From the NCBI GenBank assembly GCA_030425355.1, contig JAUIAG010000005.1:1-49612 (forward strand): DNA of 49,612 nt. Reading direction: 5' to 3'. The notes under the pieces are model-generated. The model did not search any database. It was given only the letters and a program-made list of their open reading frames with translations, and was not told the DNA's origin. The position numbers and the translations under genes were made by a program. This DNA is from Verrucomicrobiia bacterium. GTDB taxonomy: Bacteria > Verrucomicrobiota > Verrucomicrobiia > Limisphaerales > JAJOIW01. Positions 16,331-25,019 of the stretch are shown here, in pieces; the stretch's first letter is position 1, and each line of letters starts with the position of its first letter.

Positions 16331-16858
16331 ATGAATCTTAACAAACTCAAACCCTGGAACTGGTTCAAAAACGAGGACAATGGCGGCGGTGGTAATGTGC
16401 CTGTCCCGCGCGGCGCCCACCCGTTGTCCGCTCTTCAGACTGAAATGGATCGGGTGTTCGATTCGTTTTATCGCAGCTTTGGTGGAAGTATGGATTTTCC
16501 CGATTTTGGAAAGCTTGAGAAGAGCCTTATCAGACCGGTTGTGGATATATCCGAGAAGAAGGATCAATATCGAATCAAGGTGGAAATACCCGGTGTGGAT
16601 AAGGATGATATACATCTGCGTATCGAGGATGACAATACGCTGGTTGTTTCCGGCGAGAAGAAGATGGAGAAGGATGAAAAGGACGGTGATTTTCACTGTA
16701 TTGAAACCAGCTATGGATCATTTCAGCGGCTTATTTCACTGCCGGCTGACGCTGATCATTCCGGCTTGAAGGCATCCTTCAGAAACGGTGTGTTGACCCT
16801 GTCGCTTCCCAAACTGCCGGAATCCTCATCTTCAGCGAGGACTATCCCGATTTCCTGA
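16331..16858 (+). CDS. Small heat-shock protein (Hsp20/alpha-crystallin family)
   Basis: A 175-residue ATP-independent chaperone. The Hsp20 core spans about residues 64-165: RPVVDISEKKDQYRIKVEIPG, the KDDIHLRIEDD strand, VVSGEKK, and the conserved A-x-FRNGVLTL near the end. The C-terminal tail has an ARTIPIS sequence fitting the I-x-I oligomerisation motif. The N-terminus has a Gly-rich stretch (about 17-22). ATG 16331 is preferred over an in-frame ATG at 16259, which adds residues unlike the family. The roughly 290 bases between it and the divergent oxidoreductase gene should hold both promoters; no CIRCE element was seen. Confidence 0.94.
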   Translation: MNLNKLKPWNWFKNEDNGGGGNVPVPRGAHPLSALQTEMDRVFDSFYRSFGGSMDFPDFGKLEKSLIRPVVDISEKKDQYRIKVEIPGVDKDDIHLRIEDDNTLVVSGEKKMEKDEKDGDFHCIETSYGSFQRLISLPADADHSGLKASFRNGVLTLSLPKLPESSSSARTIPIS

Positions 16859-16880
16859 AATCCATTTGCACTTGGACTAG

Positions 16881-16904
16881 AAAAAGCCGGATCGCCAGTC
16901 CGGC
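16881..16904 (-). terminator. Intrinsic terminator of the sugar-isomerase-like gene
   Basis: On the minus strand GCCGGA-loop-TCCGGC (16886-16904) is followed directly by five T (16885-16881). It lies about 80 bases after the stop of the minus-strand gene 16983-17948. Confidence 0.6.
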
Positions 16905-16982
16905 AACAGCGACAATATGGAAATCCCCGCTGCCGCCCGGGCGGGTGGAGCGGGTTCAATGGATTGGGCTGGCAGGGTCAGG

Positions 16983-17948
16983 TCAGAGGCCGAAGGCCTT
17001 CTGCATCTGTTCGCGCACCAGTGTCAGGCGCTTGAGGTCGCCGCCGCCCACTTCAGCGGTGGCCCATCCGGCGAAGTTTATATCATGAAGCGCGTTCCTG
17101 ACCTGATCCCAGGGCAGGTCGCCCTCACCAATGTCGGTGAAACGGTTCATGGCACGGCTGAAGCCTTTGACATCCAGTTTCACACAGCGGTGTCCGAAAC
17201 TCCTGATCCATTCGCCCGGCTGTCCGTATTTCCAGTGATTGCCGATGTCGTAATACATTCCAACCCACGGACTTTTGAACGAGTCGACGAAGCGGATGAA
17301 ATGTTCCGGCCCCTGATCCGGCCCGCCGTCGTGATTGTAGAACATCTGGTTCCAGACATTCTCTATGAGGATAGGCTGTCCCAGTGCGGCTGCCAGTGGA
17401 ATAAGTTTGCGGATTTCCTCCCGTGCACGCTCTTCGACTTCATGCGGGGTTCCGTCGCCGCCGCGCCCGACCACAATGAGCACGCCATTGCCCCCGGCAG
17501 CATGGGACAGTCTGATACAGTGTTCAATATTGGCGACGCCGCGGGCACGCACCTCCGCGTCTGCTGAAGTGAGCCGCTGCTGCCAGTGAGCGTGATTGAT
17601 TGCGTTGTGCACAAACACGCCGGACTTCTTCACCGCTTCCATGGCTTCCTGAAGCGTATGCTCGCCCGCCTGGTCAAAATCCACACCATCAAACCCCGCG
17701 TCACCGGCCAGGGAAAGGCGGTCGGTCAGTGATAATTTTTTTCCGTCAATCTCCTTAGGAATCATTCCCAGCTTGGGCGAGAGAAGAATCCGTTTTCCTG
17801 AGGGCGGCGTCACCACCTCCGGCTGCACATTGGAGGATTCCTCGTGGTGGTCGCCCTGCAGTATCGATGGAGCGGCAAGTCCGGCAGCCGCGGCTCCCAG
17901 TGTCAGGAACTGCCGGCGCGAGGTGGTTGCAACAGTGTTGGATTTCAT
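16983..17948 (-). CDS. Tat-exported sugar phosphate isomerase/epimerase-like TIM-barrel protein
   Basis: About 321 residues. The leader SRRQFLTLGAAAAGLAAPS is a twin-arginine signal. The rest is an AP-endonuclease-2-type TIM barrel: LSLAGDAGFDGVDFD, then VHNAINHAHW, a LIVVGRGGDG strand, ILIENVWNQMF with the metal-binding Glu, YDIGNHWKYG, and a closing WATAEVGGG. This is the layout of hydroxypyruvate isomerase-like and xylose-isomerase-like exported proteins common in Planctomycetes/Verrucomicrobia. ATG 17948 is chosen because it places the RR motif near the N-terminus; the frame is open further upstream to 18104. The substrate cannot be named. Confidence 0.85.
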   Translation of the reverse strand: MKSNTVATTSRRQFLTLGAAAAGLAAPSILQGDHHEESSNVQPEVVTPPSGKRILLSPKLGMIPKEIDGKKLSLTDRLSLAGDAGFDGVDFDQAGEHTLQEAMEAVKKSGVFVHNAINHAHWQQRLTSADAEVRARGVANIEHCIRLSHAAGGNGVLIVVGRGGDGTPHEVEERAREEIRKLIPLAAALGQPILIENVWNQMFYNHDGGPDQGPEHFIRFVDSFKSPWVGMYYDIGNHWKYGQPGEWIRSFGHRCVKLDVKGFSRAMNRFTDIGEGDLPWDQVRNALHDINFAGWATAEVGGGDLKRLTLVREQMQKAFGL

Positions 17949-18205
17949 CCCGGAATCATAGGCCAACAGGCCCCGGACCACAACAGGGAGATTCCCGGCA
18001 AAACGGTCGCTGAAAGCAGGAAGGCAGGACCGGCTGCGCGATTGCACTCCATAGAAAGCACGGGAGCGGAGGGGAGGGAAATCTTCGAGGACATGGGTGA
18101 ACACCAGCTGGGCTGCATGCCCTGTCCCCGGTGTTTGGATCTTCCTCCAGGCAGCGCGGTGTCCAGGTTGACGATATGGGGACCGGGTGATTAACTCGGG
18201 ATTCT

Positions 18206-19480
18206 ATGCCTTATCCGGAGATACCTGAATTCAGAGTCTGTCGCCAGCGGCCGGTCCTTGAAGCGATTCCGGATATTGATGAGGCCGTGCTGGAGCAGAT
18301 GAAACGGATGGTGCTGGATCTTCGGCCGGGTGCAAGGGTGGCGATAGGTGTGGGAAGTCGCGGTATCGCCAATCTGGACCGGATCATCAGGTCTGTGACA
18401 GATTTCTTCAGGGTGCAGGGATTCAACCCGTTCATTGTTCCCGCGATGGGCAGTCACGGCGGTGCCACGGCCGAAGGGCAAGTGCATGTTCTGGAATCCT
18501 ACGGCATCCGCGCCGAGTCCATGCAGTGTCCGGTTCTCTCAAGCATGGAAGTGGTCGAACTCCCATCCGGAGGCCTCGAACACCCACTGTTCATGGATCG
18601 GATTGCCTGGGAATCGGATGCCGTTTTTCTGGTCAATCGAATCAAACCCCACACTGACTTCCATGGCCGCTATGAAAGCGGACTGATGAAGATGATGGTC
18701 ATCGGGCTGGGCAAAGAACGGCAGGCATCCATCATGCATCGCTACGGGGTCAGAGGCCTCAGAGACCTGATGCCGAAGGCGGCCCATGCGGTGCTGCAGA
18801 CCGGAAAGGTGATTGGCGGACTCGCAGTCGTTGAAAACGCCCTCGATCAGACCGCCATCATTGAATCCATGCACGCACGGGACATACCGGAGCGTGAGCC
18901 GGTTCTTCTGGAGAAAGCCGGAAAGATGATGCCGTCCCTGCCATTCGACTCGCTCGACATCCTCGTCCTGGATCAGATTGGCAAGGACATCAGTGGCACG
19001 GGCATGGATACCAATGTTGTCGGACGCATTCGGATCCCCGGGGAACCCGAGCCCATCTCGCCGCGCATTTCACGGATTGTTGTATCGGACCTGTCAGCCG
19101 CCTCCGATGGCAATGCCACCGGTATGGGCCTTGCCGACATCGTGTGCCGAAGGCTCGCCTCAAAAATTGATCATGAGGCCACCCTGACCAACATCATCAC
19201 CAGTGGATTTCTCGAAAGGGGAAAACTTCCCGTGGTCGTGCCTAATGACCGTGCAGCCATTCACCTCGCCATTCGAAGTCTCGCCCTCCATCCACACAGA
19301 ATCCCCGCCATTGCCCGCTTCAGAAATACCCTTCAACTGGAATATTTCATGGCATCGCAGTCACTTCTTGACCTCGCTGAATCCGGATCCACCAGTGCAG
19401 TTCCCTTCGATACTGGCCCCCTTGTGCCGGATCCTTTCGATGAGGATGGCTATTTCATCCCATGGGAACAGATCTGCTGA
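18206..19480 (+). CDS. LarA-like (DUF2088) nickel-pincer-type isomerase family protein
   Basis: A 424-residue cytoplasmic protein with a lactate-racemase N-terminal domain: IAIGVGSRGI-type strand, VPAMGSHGGATAEGQ (a His equivalent to a LarA catalytic position), then NRIKPHTDFHGRYESG with further His residues and VIGLGKERQ. The C-terminal half contains LDILVLDQIGKDISGTGMDTN. It looks like the LarA homologue subgroup annotated as group 22 nickel-pincer isomerases (subgroup from memory). LarA needs an NPN cofactor made by LarB, LarC and LarE, and none of those genes is in the window. The reaction is unknown. It starts 258 bases from the divergent isomerase-like gene. Confidence 0.8.
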   Translation: MPYPEIPEFRVCRQRPVLEAIPDIDEAVLEQMKRMVLDLRPGARVAIGVGSRGIANLDRIIRSVTDFFRVQGFNPFIVPAMGSHGGATAEGQVHVLESYGIRAESMQCPVLSSMEVVELPSGGLEHPLFMDRIAWESDAVFLVNRIKPHTDFHGRYESGLMKMMVIGLGKERQASIMHRYGVRGLRDLMPKAAHAVLQTGKVIGGLAVVENALDQTAIIESMHARDIPEREPVLLEKAGKMMPSLPFDSLDILVLDQIGKDISGTGMDTNVVGRIRIPGEPEPISPRISRIVVSDLSAASDGNATGMGLADIVCRRLASKIDHEATLTNIITSGFLERGKLPVVVPNDRAAIHLAIRSLALHPHRIPAIARFRNTLQLEYFMASQSLLDLAESGSTSAVPFDTGPLVPDPFDEDGYFIPWEQIC

Positions 19481-19545
19481 TTTTCTGCAGAAATCCCTCA
19501 TCTGTCGGAATACTCACAACACCCGCCGCCCAAAAGCCATCCCGG

Positions 19546-19585
19546 AAAATAAAAAACAGACCGCGGACACCCGCCCGCGGCCTGT
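19546..19585 (-). terminator. Strong hairpin terminator of an unassigned minus transcript
   Basis: Read on the minus strand, an 11-bp stem (ACAGGCCGCGG with CCGCGGTCTGT, one G-T pair) and an 8-9 base loop precede TTTTTATTTT. The lysM gene already has its own terminator 160 bases upstream. It might also serve weakly as an end for the plus-strand larA-like gene, which stops at 19480. Confidence 0.6.
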
Positions 19586-19742
19586 GCAGGTCTTTTGAAC
19601 CCACGTCCCATTTCATTTGTCCCCGTCCCGACTCCGGGGGGGAACACTCAATAGCTACCAATCATTTCAGAAATTTCAAACAGGAGAGAAATTGCGGGCT
19701 TAGACTTTGATGAGACAGGCAGGATATGGGGGGGCATGGCAC

Positions 19743-19776
19743 AAAAAAAGCCGCCGTGGTGCGGTCGGCGGCTTGT
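19743..19776 (-). terminator. Terminator of the LysM gene
   Basis: On the minus strand AAGCCGCCG and CGGCGGCTT form a 9-bp stem with a 9-base loop, followed by a run of seven T. It lies about 85 bases past the stop of the minus-strand LysM gene. Confidence 0.8.
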
Positions 19777-19857
19777 GAAATCCGGGAGAGAAGGATCCGA
19801 GCTGCGGGTTCCCGGTTGGGGGAGCAGCGGATAGTGGAGTCGGATTGGATGCGTGTG

Positions 19858-20700
19858 TCAGCCCCTTGGGACCGGGATGAGAAGGATATCGCCGATATTG
19901 AGCCGGTTGGGGTCGGTGACCTCGTTGATGTAGGCCAGTTTTTTCACCTCGATCCCGTTTTGTTTGGCGATGCTGGAGAAAGTGTCGCCACGGCGGACGG
20001 TATACTCGACCAGTTCGTCATCGGTGATGGTGCTGAGTGCCATTTTGAGGTCGGATTTTTTCCGGGCATCTGGCACTTCGGCGAGCTGCTTCTGAATATC
20101 GATGATGACCTTCTGGGTCCGGACCTTTTCCTGTTCGAGAGCTGCGATCTGATTCTGCAGGGTGGTGATCTCAGTTTCGAACCGGGCGGAAAGGCTGCTC
20201 ATCTGCACTTTATGTTCGTCCTGCATGCGGCTGATCTGCTCTTTTCTGTTCTGCAGCCGGGCCTCGAGGTCGTTTATGGTCATGGCGAGGATCCCGTTCA
20301 CTTCGGTGGGAGGGAGGTATTCCTTCACCAGTCCTTCGACACAGGATTTGATCTTCTTTTCGACAGTGATATTGAGATCATCCTGCTCCGGCTGCTGTTC
20401 CAGGACCTTCTGCCAGTGAACCATGGCTGTTGCATAATTGCCGCGGTCCATGTGGATTGTCGCCAGCAATTGATGCGCCTTGTAGAACTGATTGGTCAGG
20501 GTCAGTGCGGTCTCACAGTAGTTGATGGCTTTGTCCACCATCGTCCCGTACGGGTTGTCCTGTGATGATTGAAATTTGTCGAACGCCTGGTCCACCAGAA
20601 CAGATGGATTCTGCGGCGTCATGACTGATTTCAGATCGATATGCTGGCCTCCAAAGAAACCGGCCAGCACGGAAATAAATACTGTAACTGTAGCCCTCAT
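19858..20700 (-). CDS. Exported TPR/coiled-coil/LysM protein
   Basis: A 280-residue protein. The N-terminal 18 residues are a signal peptide or anchor (VTVFISVLAGFFGG). Residues about 50-105 form a TPR-like pair (VDKAINYCETALTL, ATAMVHWQKVLEQQP). Residues about 140-215 are a coiled coil (LEARLQNRKEQISRMQDE and onward). The C-terminus is one LysM motif (VRRGDTFSSIAKQNGIEVKKL, ending in GDILLIPV), which binds peptidoglycan. It is probably a periplasmic envelope protein. It follows two membrane/DUF6941 genes on the same strand but is separated by 238 bases with a palindrome, so it may have its own promoter. Function unknown beyond cell-wall binding. Confidence 0.83.
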   Translation of the reverse strand: MRATVTVFISVLAGFFGGQHIDLKSVMTPQNPSVLVDQAFDKFQSSQDNPYGTMVDKAINYCETALTLTNQFYKAHQLLATIHMDRGNYATAMVHWQKVLEQQPEQDDLNITVEKKIKSCVEGLVKEYLPPTEVNGILAMTINDLEARLQNRKEQISRMQDEHKVQMSSLSARFETEITTLQNQIAALEQEKVRTQKVIIDIQKQLAEVPDARKKSDLKMALSTITDDELVEYTVRRGDTFSSIAKQNGIEVKKLAYINEVTDPNRLNIGDILLIPVPRG

Positions 20701-20798
20701 AACTCGTCGGATCCGTGATTAATGTAAATAGTTGGTAAAATCAAGACTATAAATGGGATAGCATTATTCTTCATATGTCGGTGCCTGATGATTCCGGG

Positions 20799-20830
20799 TA
20801 AATATACTGACTGAATGGACAGTATATTTA
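20799..20830. promoter_or_regulatory. AT-rich 11-bp inverted repeat upstream of the LysM gene
   Basis: TAAATATACTG and CAGTATATTTA are perfect inverted copies separated by 10 bases, about 100 bases before the LysM start. No T run follows on either strand, so an operator is as likely as a transcript hairpin. Confidence 0.45.
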
Positions 20831-20938
20831 TCAGTGATCAGGGATCCGGACTCAACTGTCAGCAGGTGAGTATGAATGTTCACAACCGCCGGTGTTGACC
20901 GGGGGTGATGGCACTCTCAGAAAAAATGGATCTATCCG

Positions 20939-21898
20939 TTACTCGAACGGATTGGATTTTTTCCGGGGCTTCGAGGACTTATCGAACGGATTTCCGCCGC
21001 CGGATGGAGGAGGGGAGGAGAGACTGCCGGCCTTGAATGGATTTCCCGCGGGGATGCCGGAGGAACTGGATTTGGATTTGGATTTGGATTTGGCGGGTGA
21101 GGAAATTTCGCGGGTCGACGGAAGGCAGAAGACAGCCAGCATGAGGAAGCAGAGAGCGGCCAGGGCCTGTCCGGGGATGAAGCTGGTGATCATCAGCAGC
21201 GACATGTGATCCATGGCATAGAGCAGCGCCGCTATGGCAAAAACAACTCCTCCGAAAAAACAACCGCAGAGACTGAGTTTATAGCAGGCGGTAAGTCCTG
21301 GATTCCGGCCGACCATCGATGAAAACGGGGCGACGAAAAACATATAGAGGACGGCAAGCACCGCCCAGAGAGAAAGGATGATTATCGTGAAGAGTATGGC
21401 GAGAAGGAAGGGCACAAAGCGCTCGGTTGTGGCCCAGAAGGACAGGAGACTGGATCGGCCGGTTTGTGTAAACCATGATTCGGGATAGGCGAACTCGGTA
21501 TAATAGCCGATTTCCGAGCTGAAGCGGATCCGGTTCGGGCCGAGCAGGCACCGGATGTGGGCCGTATGCGGTGTCTGGGTTTCCGTGGAGTCGACGGCCC
21601 AGATTTCCAGATACTGGTTGGCGCCGAGTTTGGTGAATGGCGAGTTGAAGCCGGAGTAGTAGACGCCGTCGGCAAGGATGCTGTCCTCGCTGGAATTCTC
21701 GAAGGCTTTTTCGACGACCGGCTGGTAGCACAGGCTGACGGCCCAGACGAAAACAAGGGCTACCGAAACAGCAAAAATGAGTGAGGTGACAAAAAGCCGG
21801 ACCCCGGAAACATGAATGAAACCCGCTGCGCCGAAAGGCGTCAGCGGGAAGGCGAAATCGTGGTCCCCTGGATGAGAGTCATCTGAGTGGACTTCCAT
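20939..21898 (-). CDS. Membrane protein with NPF-motif tail, unknown function
   Basis: A 319-residue protein, not recognised. Hydrophobic segments lie at about 33-55, 158-190 and two more near 210-250. An extracytoplasmic region between the first two contains many aromatic residues (VYYSGFNSPFTK, YLEIWAVDS). The C-terminal 65 residues are low-complexity and hydrophilic: a Ser-Lys repeat, then NPFK, NPFD and NPFE spaced along the tail. The Ser-Lys run is encoded by a tandem GGATTT hexamer (plus strand). The gene follows the DUF6941 gene by 24 bases on the same strand and is probably cotranscribed. Confidence 0.72.
   Translation of the reverse strand: MEVHSDDSHPGDHDFAFPLTPFGAAGFIHVSGVRLFVTSLIFAVSVALVFVWAVSLCYQPVVEKAFENSSEDSILADGVYYSGFNSPFTKLGANQYLEIWAVDSTETQTPHTAHIRCLLGPNRIRFSSEIGYYTEFAYPESWFTQTGRSSLLSFWATTERFVPFLLAILFTIIILSLWAVLAVLYMFFVAPFSSMVGRNPGLTACYKLSLCGCFFGGVVFAIAALLYAMDHMSLLMITSFIPGQALAALCFLMLAVFCLPSTREISSPAKSKSKSKSSSSGIPAGNPFKAGSLSSPPPSGGGNPFDKSSKPRKKSNPFE
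21066..21092. repeat. Tandem GGATTT hexanucleotide repeat
   Basis: Four consecutive hexamers on the plus strand, in frame in the minus-strand membrane gene, where they encode alternating Lys and Ser. Copy-number change would alter length by two residues without a frameshift. Confidence 0.7.
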
Positions 21899-21922
21899 GG
21901 CTGGGGGTTCCGGCCCGATGGA

Positions 21923-22351
21923 TTACTCCTGGGGCTGGGGCTGGGGCTGAGAGGGCTGCTCGACCACAATCACGGGCACGGAATACCGCACCTGGGGCAC
22001 TTCATCAACCAGCACTTCGATGGAGTAATTGCCGGGCTGATCGAACTGAACCTGCTGAAAGACAGTGAGGTTGGTCGCATGATGGGACGCATTGGGGAGG
22101 GAGAATTTCACCTCGCCTTTTTTGAGAACCGTCTTCTGGTCCGGAGCCAGCAGTCTGGTGGATTCAATAAAATCGCCGACGCCGGCGGTCCAGCGATTGA
22201 ACACGCAGAGCTTGGCCGCTCCAATTGGTAATTTGGGCACGCGGATGATTCCGATGACGCCAATGATGATGAAATTTCCGTTAGCTTCCTGACGGACGTC
22301 CTCGCAGAAAAGGGACGACTGCAGGTCCGGTAAGATTCTCGATGCTTCCAT
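21923..22351 (-). CDS. DUF6941 family protein
   Basis: A 142-residue soluble protein. It begins with SSLFCEDVRQEANGNFIIIGVIG, the typical opening of DUF6941 proteins, continues with a beta-rich body (KLCVFNRWTAGVGDF, LTVFQQVQFDQPGNYSIEVLVDE) and ends in a QPQPQPQE tail. No leader or membrane segment is visible. The family is of unknown function; members look like small beta-sandwich proteins. The gene lies 24 bases before the membrane protein gene on the same strand and 150 bases after ispD. Confidence 0.77.
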   Translation of the reverse strand: MEASRILPDLQSSLFCEDVRQEANGNFIIIGVIGIIRVPKLPIGAAKLCVFNRWTAGVGDFIESTRLLAPDQKTVLKKGEVKFSLPNASHHATNLTVFQQVQFDQPGNYSIEVLVDEVPQVRYSVPVIVVEQPSQPQPQPQE

Positions 22352-22501
22352 GATGAATTGAGATGGGTGCCGCTGCTATGTTGCAGGTGAGAGCCGGATG
22401 ACAGCGGCATGCTTCCACATGAATGTCATATCATCCGGAGTGGTGGTCGTCGATGGAAAGTTTGAAAGCGCAGGGATGTCGCAAGGCGGATACCCTGGAC
22501 T

Positions 22502-23206
22502 TCACACCTTTGGCTCGAGAAACAGGGATGCGACGGGAAGGTCGTCCGGGCGGGTGATCTTCAGGTTGGGACCGGGGTCCTCGACAAGGTGAACTGGCTG
22601 TCCGATAAACTGGCAGGCTGCCGTGTCGTCGGTGAACACTTTCCCGGCAGCGTAGGCCGCTTCAAATGCCCTGCGGATGACTGCAAGCTGAAAGCACTGC
22701 GGCGTCTGGACTGCCCTGAGGAGGCCCCGGTCGAGATGCTGGCTGATGGTTTCCCCGTCTCCGGTGGCCTTGATGGTGTCGATGACCGGCTGGCAGGCGA
22801 CAGCGGCACCGTATTGATCCGCCTTCTCAAGAGTTCTGCGGATGATATTCTGAGAGACGCATGGCCGGGCCCCGTCATGGATGGCGACCAGACGGGTCGC
22901 TGGATCCACTGCCTTGATGCCGTTCCACACGCTGTCCTGCCTTTCCGCTCCGCCATGGACGAAACGCACCGGGCACCGCAGCTTCAGCGACTGCCCGAGC
23001 TTCCTGAAATCCTCTTCAAGTGCCGGACGGATGACCAGGATGATTTCGTGGATTTCAGGCGCGGAATCGAGGGCTTTCCATGTGTGGGCGATGACCGGGA
23101 GACCGTGGATCTCGAGGAAAAGCTTGTCGACATCGGGGCCCATTCGGGTGCCGCGACCTGCAGCTACGATGATGGCTGTGGCTGGTGAGGACAGTGATGG
23201 TTCCAC
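22502..23206 (-). CDS. ispD: 2-C-methyl-D-erythritol 4-phosphate cytidylyltransferase
   Basis: A 234-residue enzyme of the MEP isoprenoid pathway that couples CTP to methylerythritol phosphate. The CTP-binding AAGRGTRMG with a Lys in DKLFL, the HTWKAL/IILV strands, and the IHDGARPCVS motif are all present, and the C-terminal ITRPDDLPVA matches the family's usual end. The start is GTG 23206, seven bases after the recJ stop; the frame remains open far upstream inside recJ, but that part does not resemble IspD. The close spacing suggests cotranscription with recJ. IspF is not nearby. Confidence 0.93.
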   Translation of the reverse strand: MEPSLSSPATAIIVAAGRGTRMGPDVDKLFLEIHGLPVIAHTWKALDSAPEIHEIILVIRPALEEDFRKLGQSLKLRCPVRFVHGGAERQDSVWNGIKAVDPATRLVAIHDGARPCVSQNIIRRTLEKADQYGAAVACQPVIDTIKATGDGETISQHLDRGLLRAVQTPQCFQLAVIRRAFEAAYAAGKVFTDDTAACQFIGQPVHLVEDPGPNLKITRPDDLPVASLFLEPKV

Positions 23207-23213
23207 GATCGCT

Positions 23214-24992
23214 TCAGGAATGGGATTGGGAATGGGATGAGGAGGAAAGCTCGACGGGCGGGGATCCGGATGATTTGGCCGGACGCCAGTCGAGCAGCTT
23301 GAGCTGGACCTGTTTGCGTCCATTGAACTCGTTGATGAGCGGCTCGAAGGCAAGATCGAATGTGCCCTGGGGCAGTTCCATGTCCTCACAATTCCACCAT
23401 ATGGATTCCAGTGTCGTGGAACCATCGGTGACCAGAAGCTTGGCATGCTGCTGGTCGTGGCCGATACGTCTCGGCGGTCGCGTATGTCTCAGTTCGGTGG
23501 CGACCAGTTGGACCCTGGGGTTGGCCTGTCCAGACGGCTGCAGCCGGTTCAGCTCCAGCAGCCGGTCGAGGTTCATTTCCTCAAGCGGTATTTCAGCATC
23601 GAGCCGCAGTCTGGGTCGGAGGTCTGCCTCCGCCATCTCTCTTTTGGCGATCCCGTTCAGGCGTTCCCTGAACTTGTCGAGGTTCTTCGGGTGGATGGAG
23701 AGTCCGGCCGCCATGGCGTGGCCACCGTGTCTGATGAGAAGGTCGTCGCATTCCCTCAGAGCGGCGGCGAGGTCAAAGCCCTCGATGGACCGCCCGGATC
23801 CACGCCACTCGTCACCCTCCGAGCCGATAATGATGGTGGGGCGGTAGAATGTCCGCATCACCCGGGATGCCACAATGCCGACCACGCCCACGTGCCACGA
23901 GAGATTCCCCTCGACGATGGCAAAATGCTCATCGATTCGGAATTCATCCCGGACCTTGTGGACGCACTCATCGGACATGAGTTTCTCGATGCGCTGACGT
24001 TCGCGGTTCTGGTAGTCGAGTTCCTGAGCGAGCGTCAGGCCGTCCTCGAAGCTTCCGGAGCGGAGAAGGTCGAGTGCGTCCTGGGCGTTCTCAAGCCGCC
24101 CCGCCGCATTCAGTCGCGGACTCAGCTGGAAACCAACTTCAAACACGCCGACATTTTCGCCGACCTGGGCCACTTCCTTGAGGGCGGCGAGGCCGTTGCG
24201 GTGGGTGCGGCGGAGGCATTCGAGTCCTTTGGCCACCAGGATGCGGTTCTCGCCGCTGAGCGGAACCAGGTCTGCCACAGTTCCGAGTGCCACCAGATCC
24301 AGCAGAAGTCGGAGGTCAATCTGATGGGCCTGTTCGAGATCCTCGTGGCGGCCGATCTTGGTCAAAGCGTGAGCCAGCTTGAAGGCGAGACCGGCTGAAC
24401 ACAGTTCGATGAAGGGCGGATTCTCTCCGGGTGTGAGCTGTGGATTGACGATGGCTGTCGCCTCCGGTGGCGGGTCGGAGATCTGATGGTGGTCGAGCAC
24501 CAGCACGTCGATACCCCTGTTGCGAAGCCACGCTATGGTCTCAACCGAAGTTGAACCGCAGTCGACCGCGAGAATTACGTCCGGATCAAAGCGTTCCACG
24601 CAGCTGATAACAGCGGACTGGCTGAGTCCGTAGCCTTCCTCAAGTCGGTGGGGCAGGTAGACCTCCGGTCTGGAGAATCCCAGTCGCTCGAAAATCTCGA
24701 TGAGCAGAGCCGTGGAAGTCACCCCGTCCACATCATAATCGCCGAAAATGACGATTTTTTCCTGTTTCTCCCTCGCCTCCCAGAGTCGGTTGGTCATGAT
24801 TTCCATGTTGGGGAGAAGCATGGGGTCCTTGAGGTCCCTGAGGCGTGGGTGGAGAAACACCGAGGCCTGCTCAGGTGTGGTGAGTCCCCGGTTGTAGATG
24901 CATCGCGCCAGCAGATTCGAAACCCCAAGCTTCCGCTGGAGTTTCAGAATAACCGCCTCATTCGGTGATTGAATGATCCATTTGAAACGCAT
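23214..24992 (-). CDS. recJ: Single-stranded-DNA-specific exonuclease RecJ
   Basis: About 592 residues, a normal length. DHH-family motifs are intact: GDYDVDGVTS (metal-binding Asps), LAVDCGST, and LVLDHHQI. The DHHA1 region is seen as GIVASRVM, EWRGSGRSI, and RHGGHAMAAG near 425-435. A C-terminal OB-like domain follows. RecJ degrades ssDNA 5' to 3' in recombination and mismatch repair. ATG 24992 is taken as start; a GTG two codons earlier is equally possible. It is 27 bases downstream of the ExoD-family gene. Confidence 0.95.
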   Translation of the reverse strand: MRFKWIIQSPNEAVILKLQRKLGVSNLLARCIYNRGLTTPEQASVFLHPRLRDLKDPMLLPNMEIMTNRLWEAREKQEKIVIFGDYDVDGVTSTALLIEIFERLGFSRPEVYLPHRLEEGYGLSQSAVISCVERFDPDVILAVDCGSTSVETIAWLRNRGIDVLVLDHHQISDPPPEATAIVNPQLTPGENPPFIELCSAGLAFKLAHALTKIGRHEDLEQAHQIDLRLLLDLVALGTVADLVPLSGENRILVAKGLECLRRTHRNGLAALKEVAQVGENVGVFEVGFQLSPRLNAAGRLENAQDALDLLRSGSFEDGLTLAQELDYQNRERQRIEKLMSDECVHKVRDEFRIDEHFAIVEGNLSWHVGVVGIVASRVMRTFYRPTIIIGSEGDEWRGSGRSIEGFDLAAALRECDDLLIRHGGHAMAAGLSIHPKNLDKFRERLNGIAKREMAEADLRPRLRLDAEIPLEEMNLDRLLELNRLQPSGQANPRVQLVATELRHTRPPRRIGHDQQHAKLLVTDGSTTLESIWWNCEDMELPQGTFDLAFEPLINEFNGRKQVQLKLLDWRPAKSSGSPPVELSSSSHSQSHS

Positions 24993-25019
24993 GCTCACTC
25001 GTATCCTATCACTGTAAAT

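Larger units (their letters stand above)
19481..19857. other. Gene-free stretch with two minus-strand terminator hairpins
   Basis: No coding frame is credible. It holds the lysM-gene terminator (19743-19776) and a second strong minus-strand hairpin with T run (19546-19585). On the minus strand between them is a promoter-like TTGAAA with TAGCTA about 16 bases later, which could drive a short RNA of about 80 bases. Confidence 0.5.

Noticed and set aside
19590..19620. tRNA or tmRNA 3' end suggested by GTTCAAA on the minus strand
   Set aside because: The arms beside the loop do not pair, and no acceptor stem or anticodon arm could be formed.
21066..21092. CRISPR-like array
   Set aside because: It is a contiguous hexamer microsatellite without spacers, inside a coding region.
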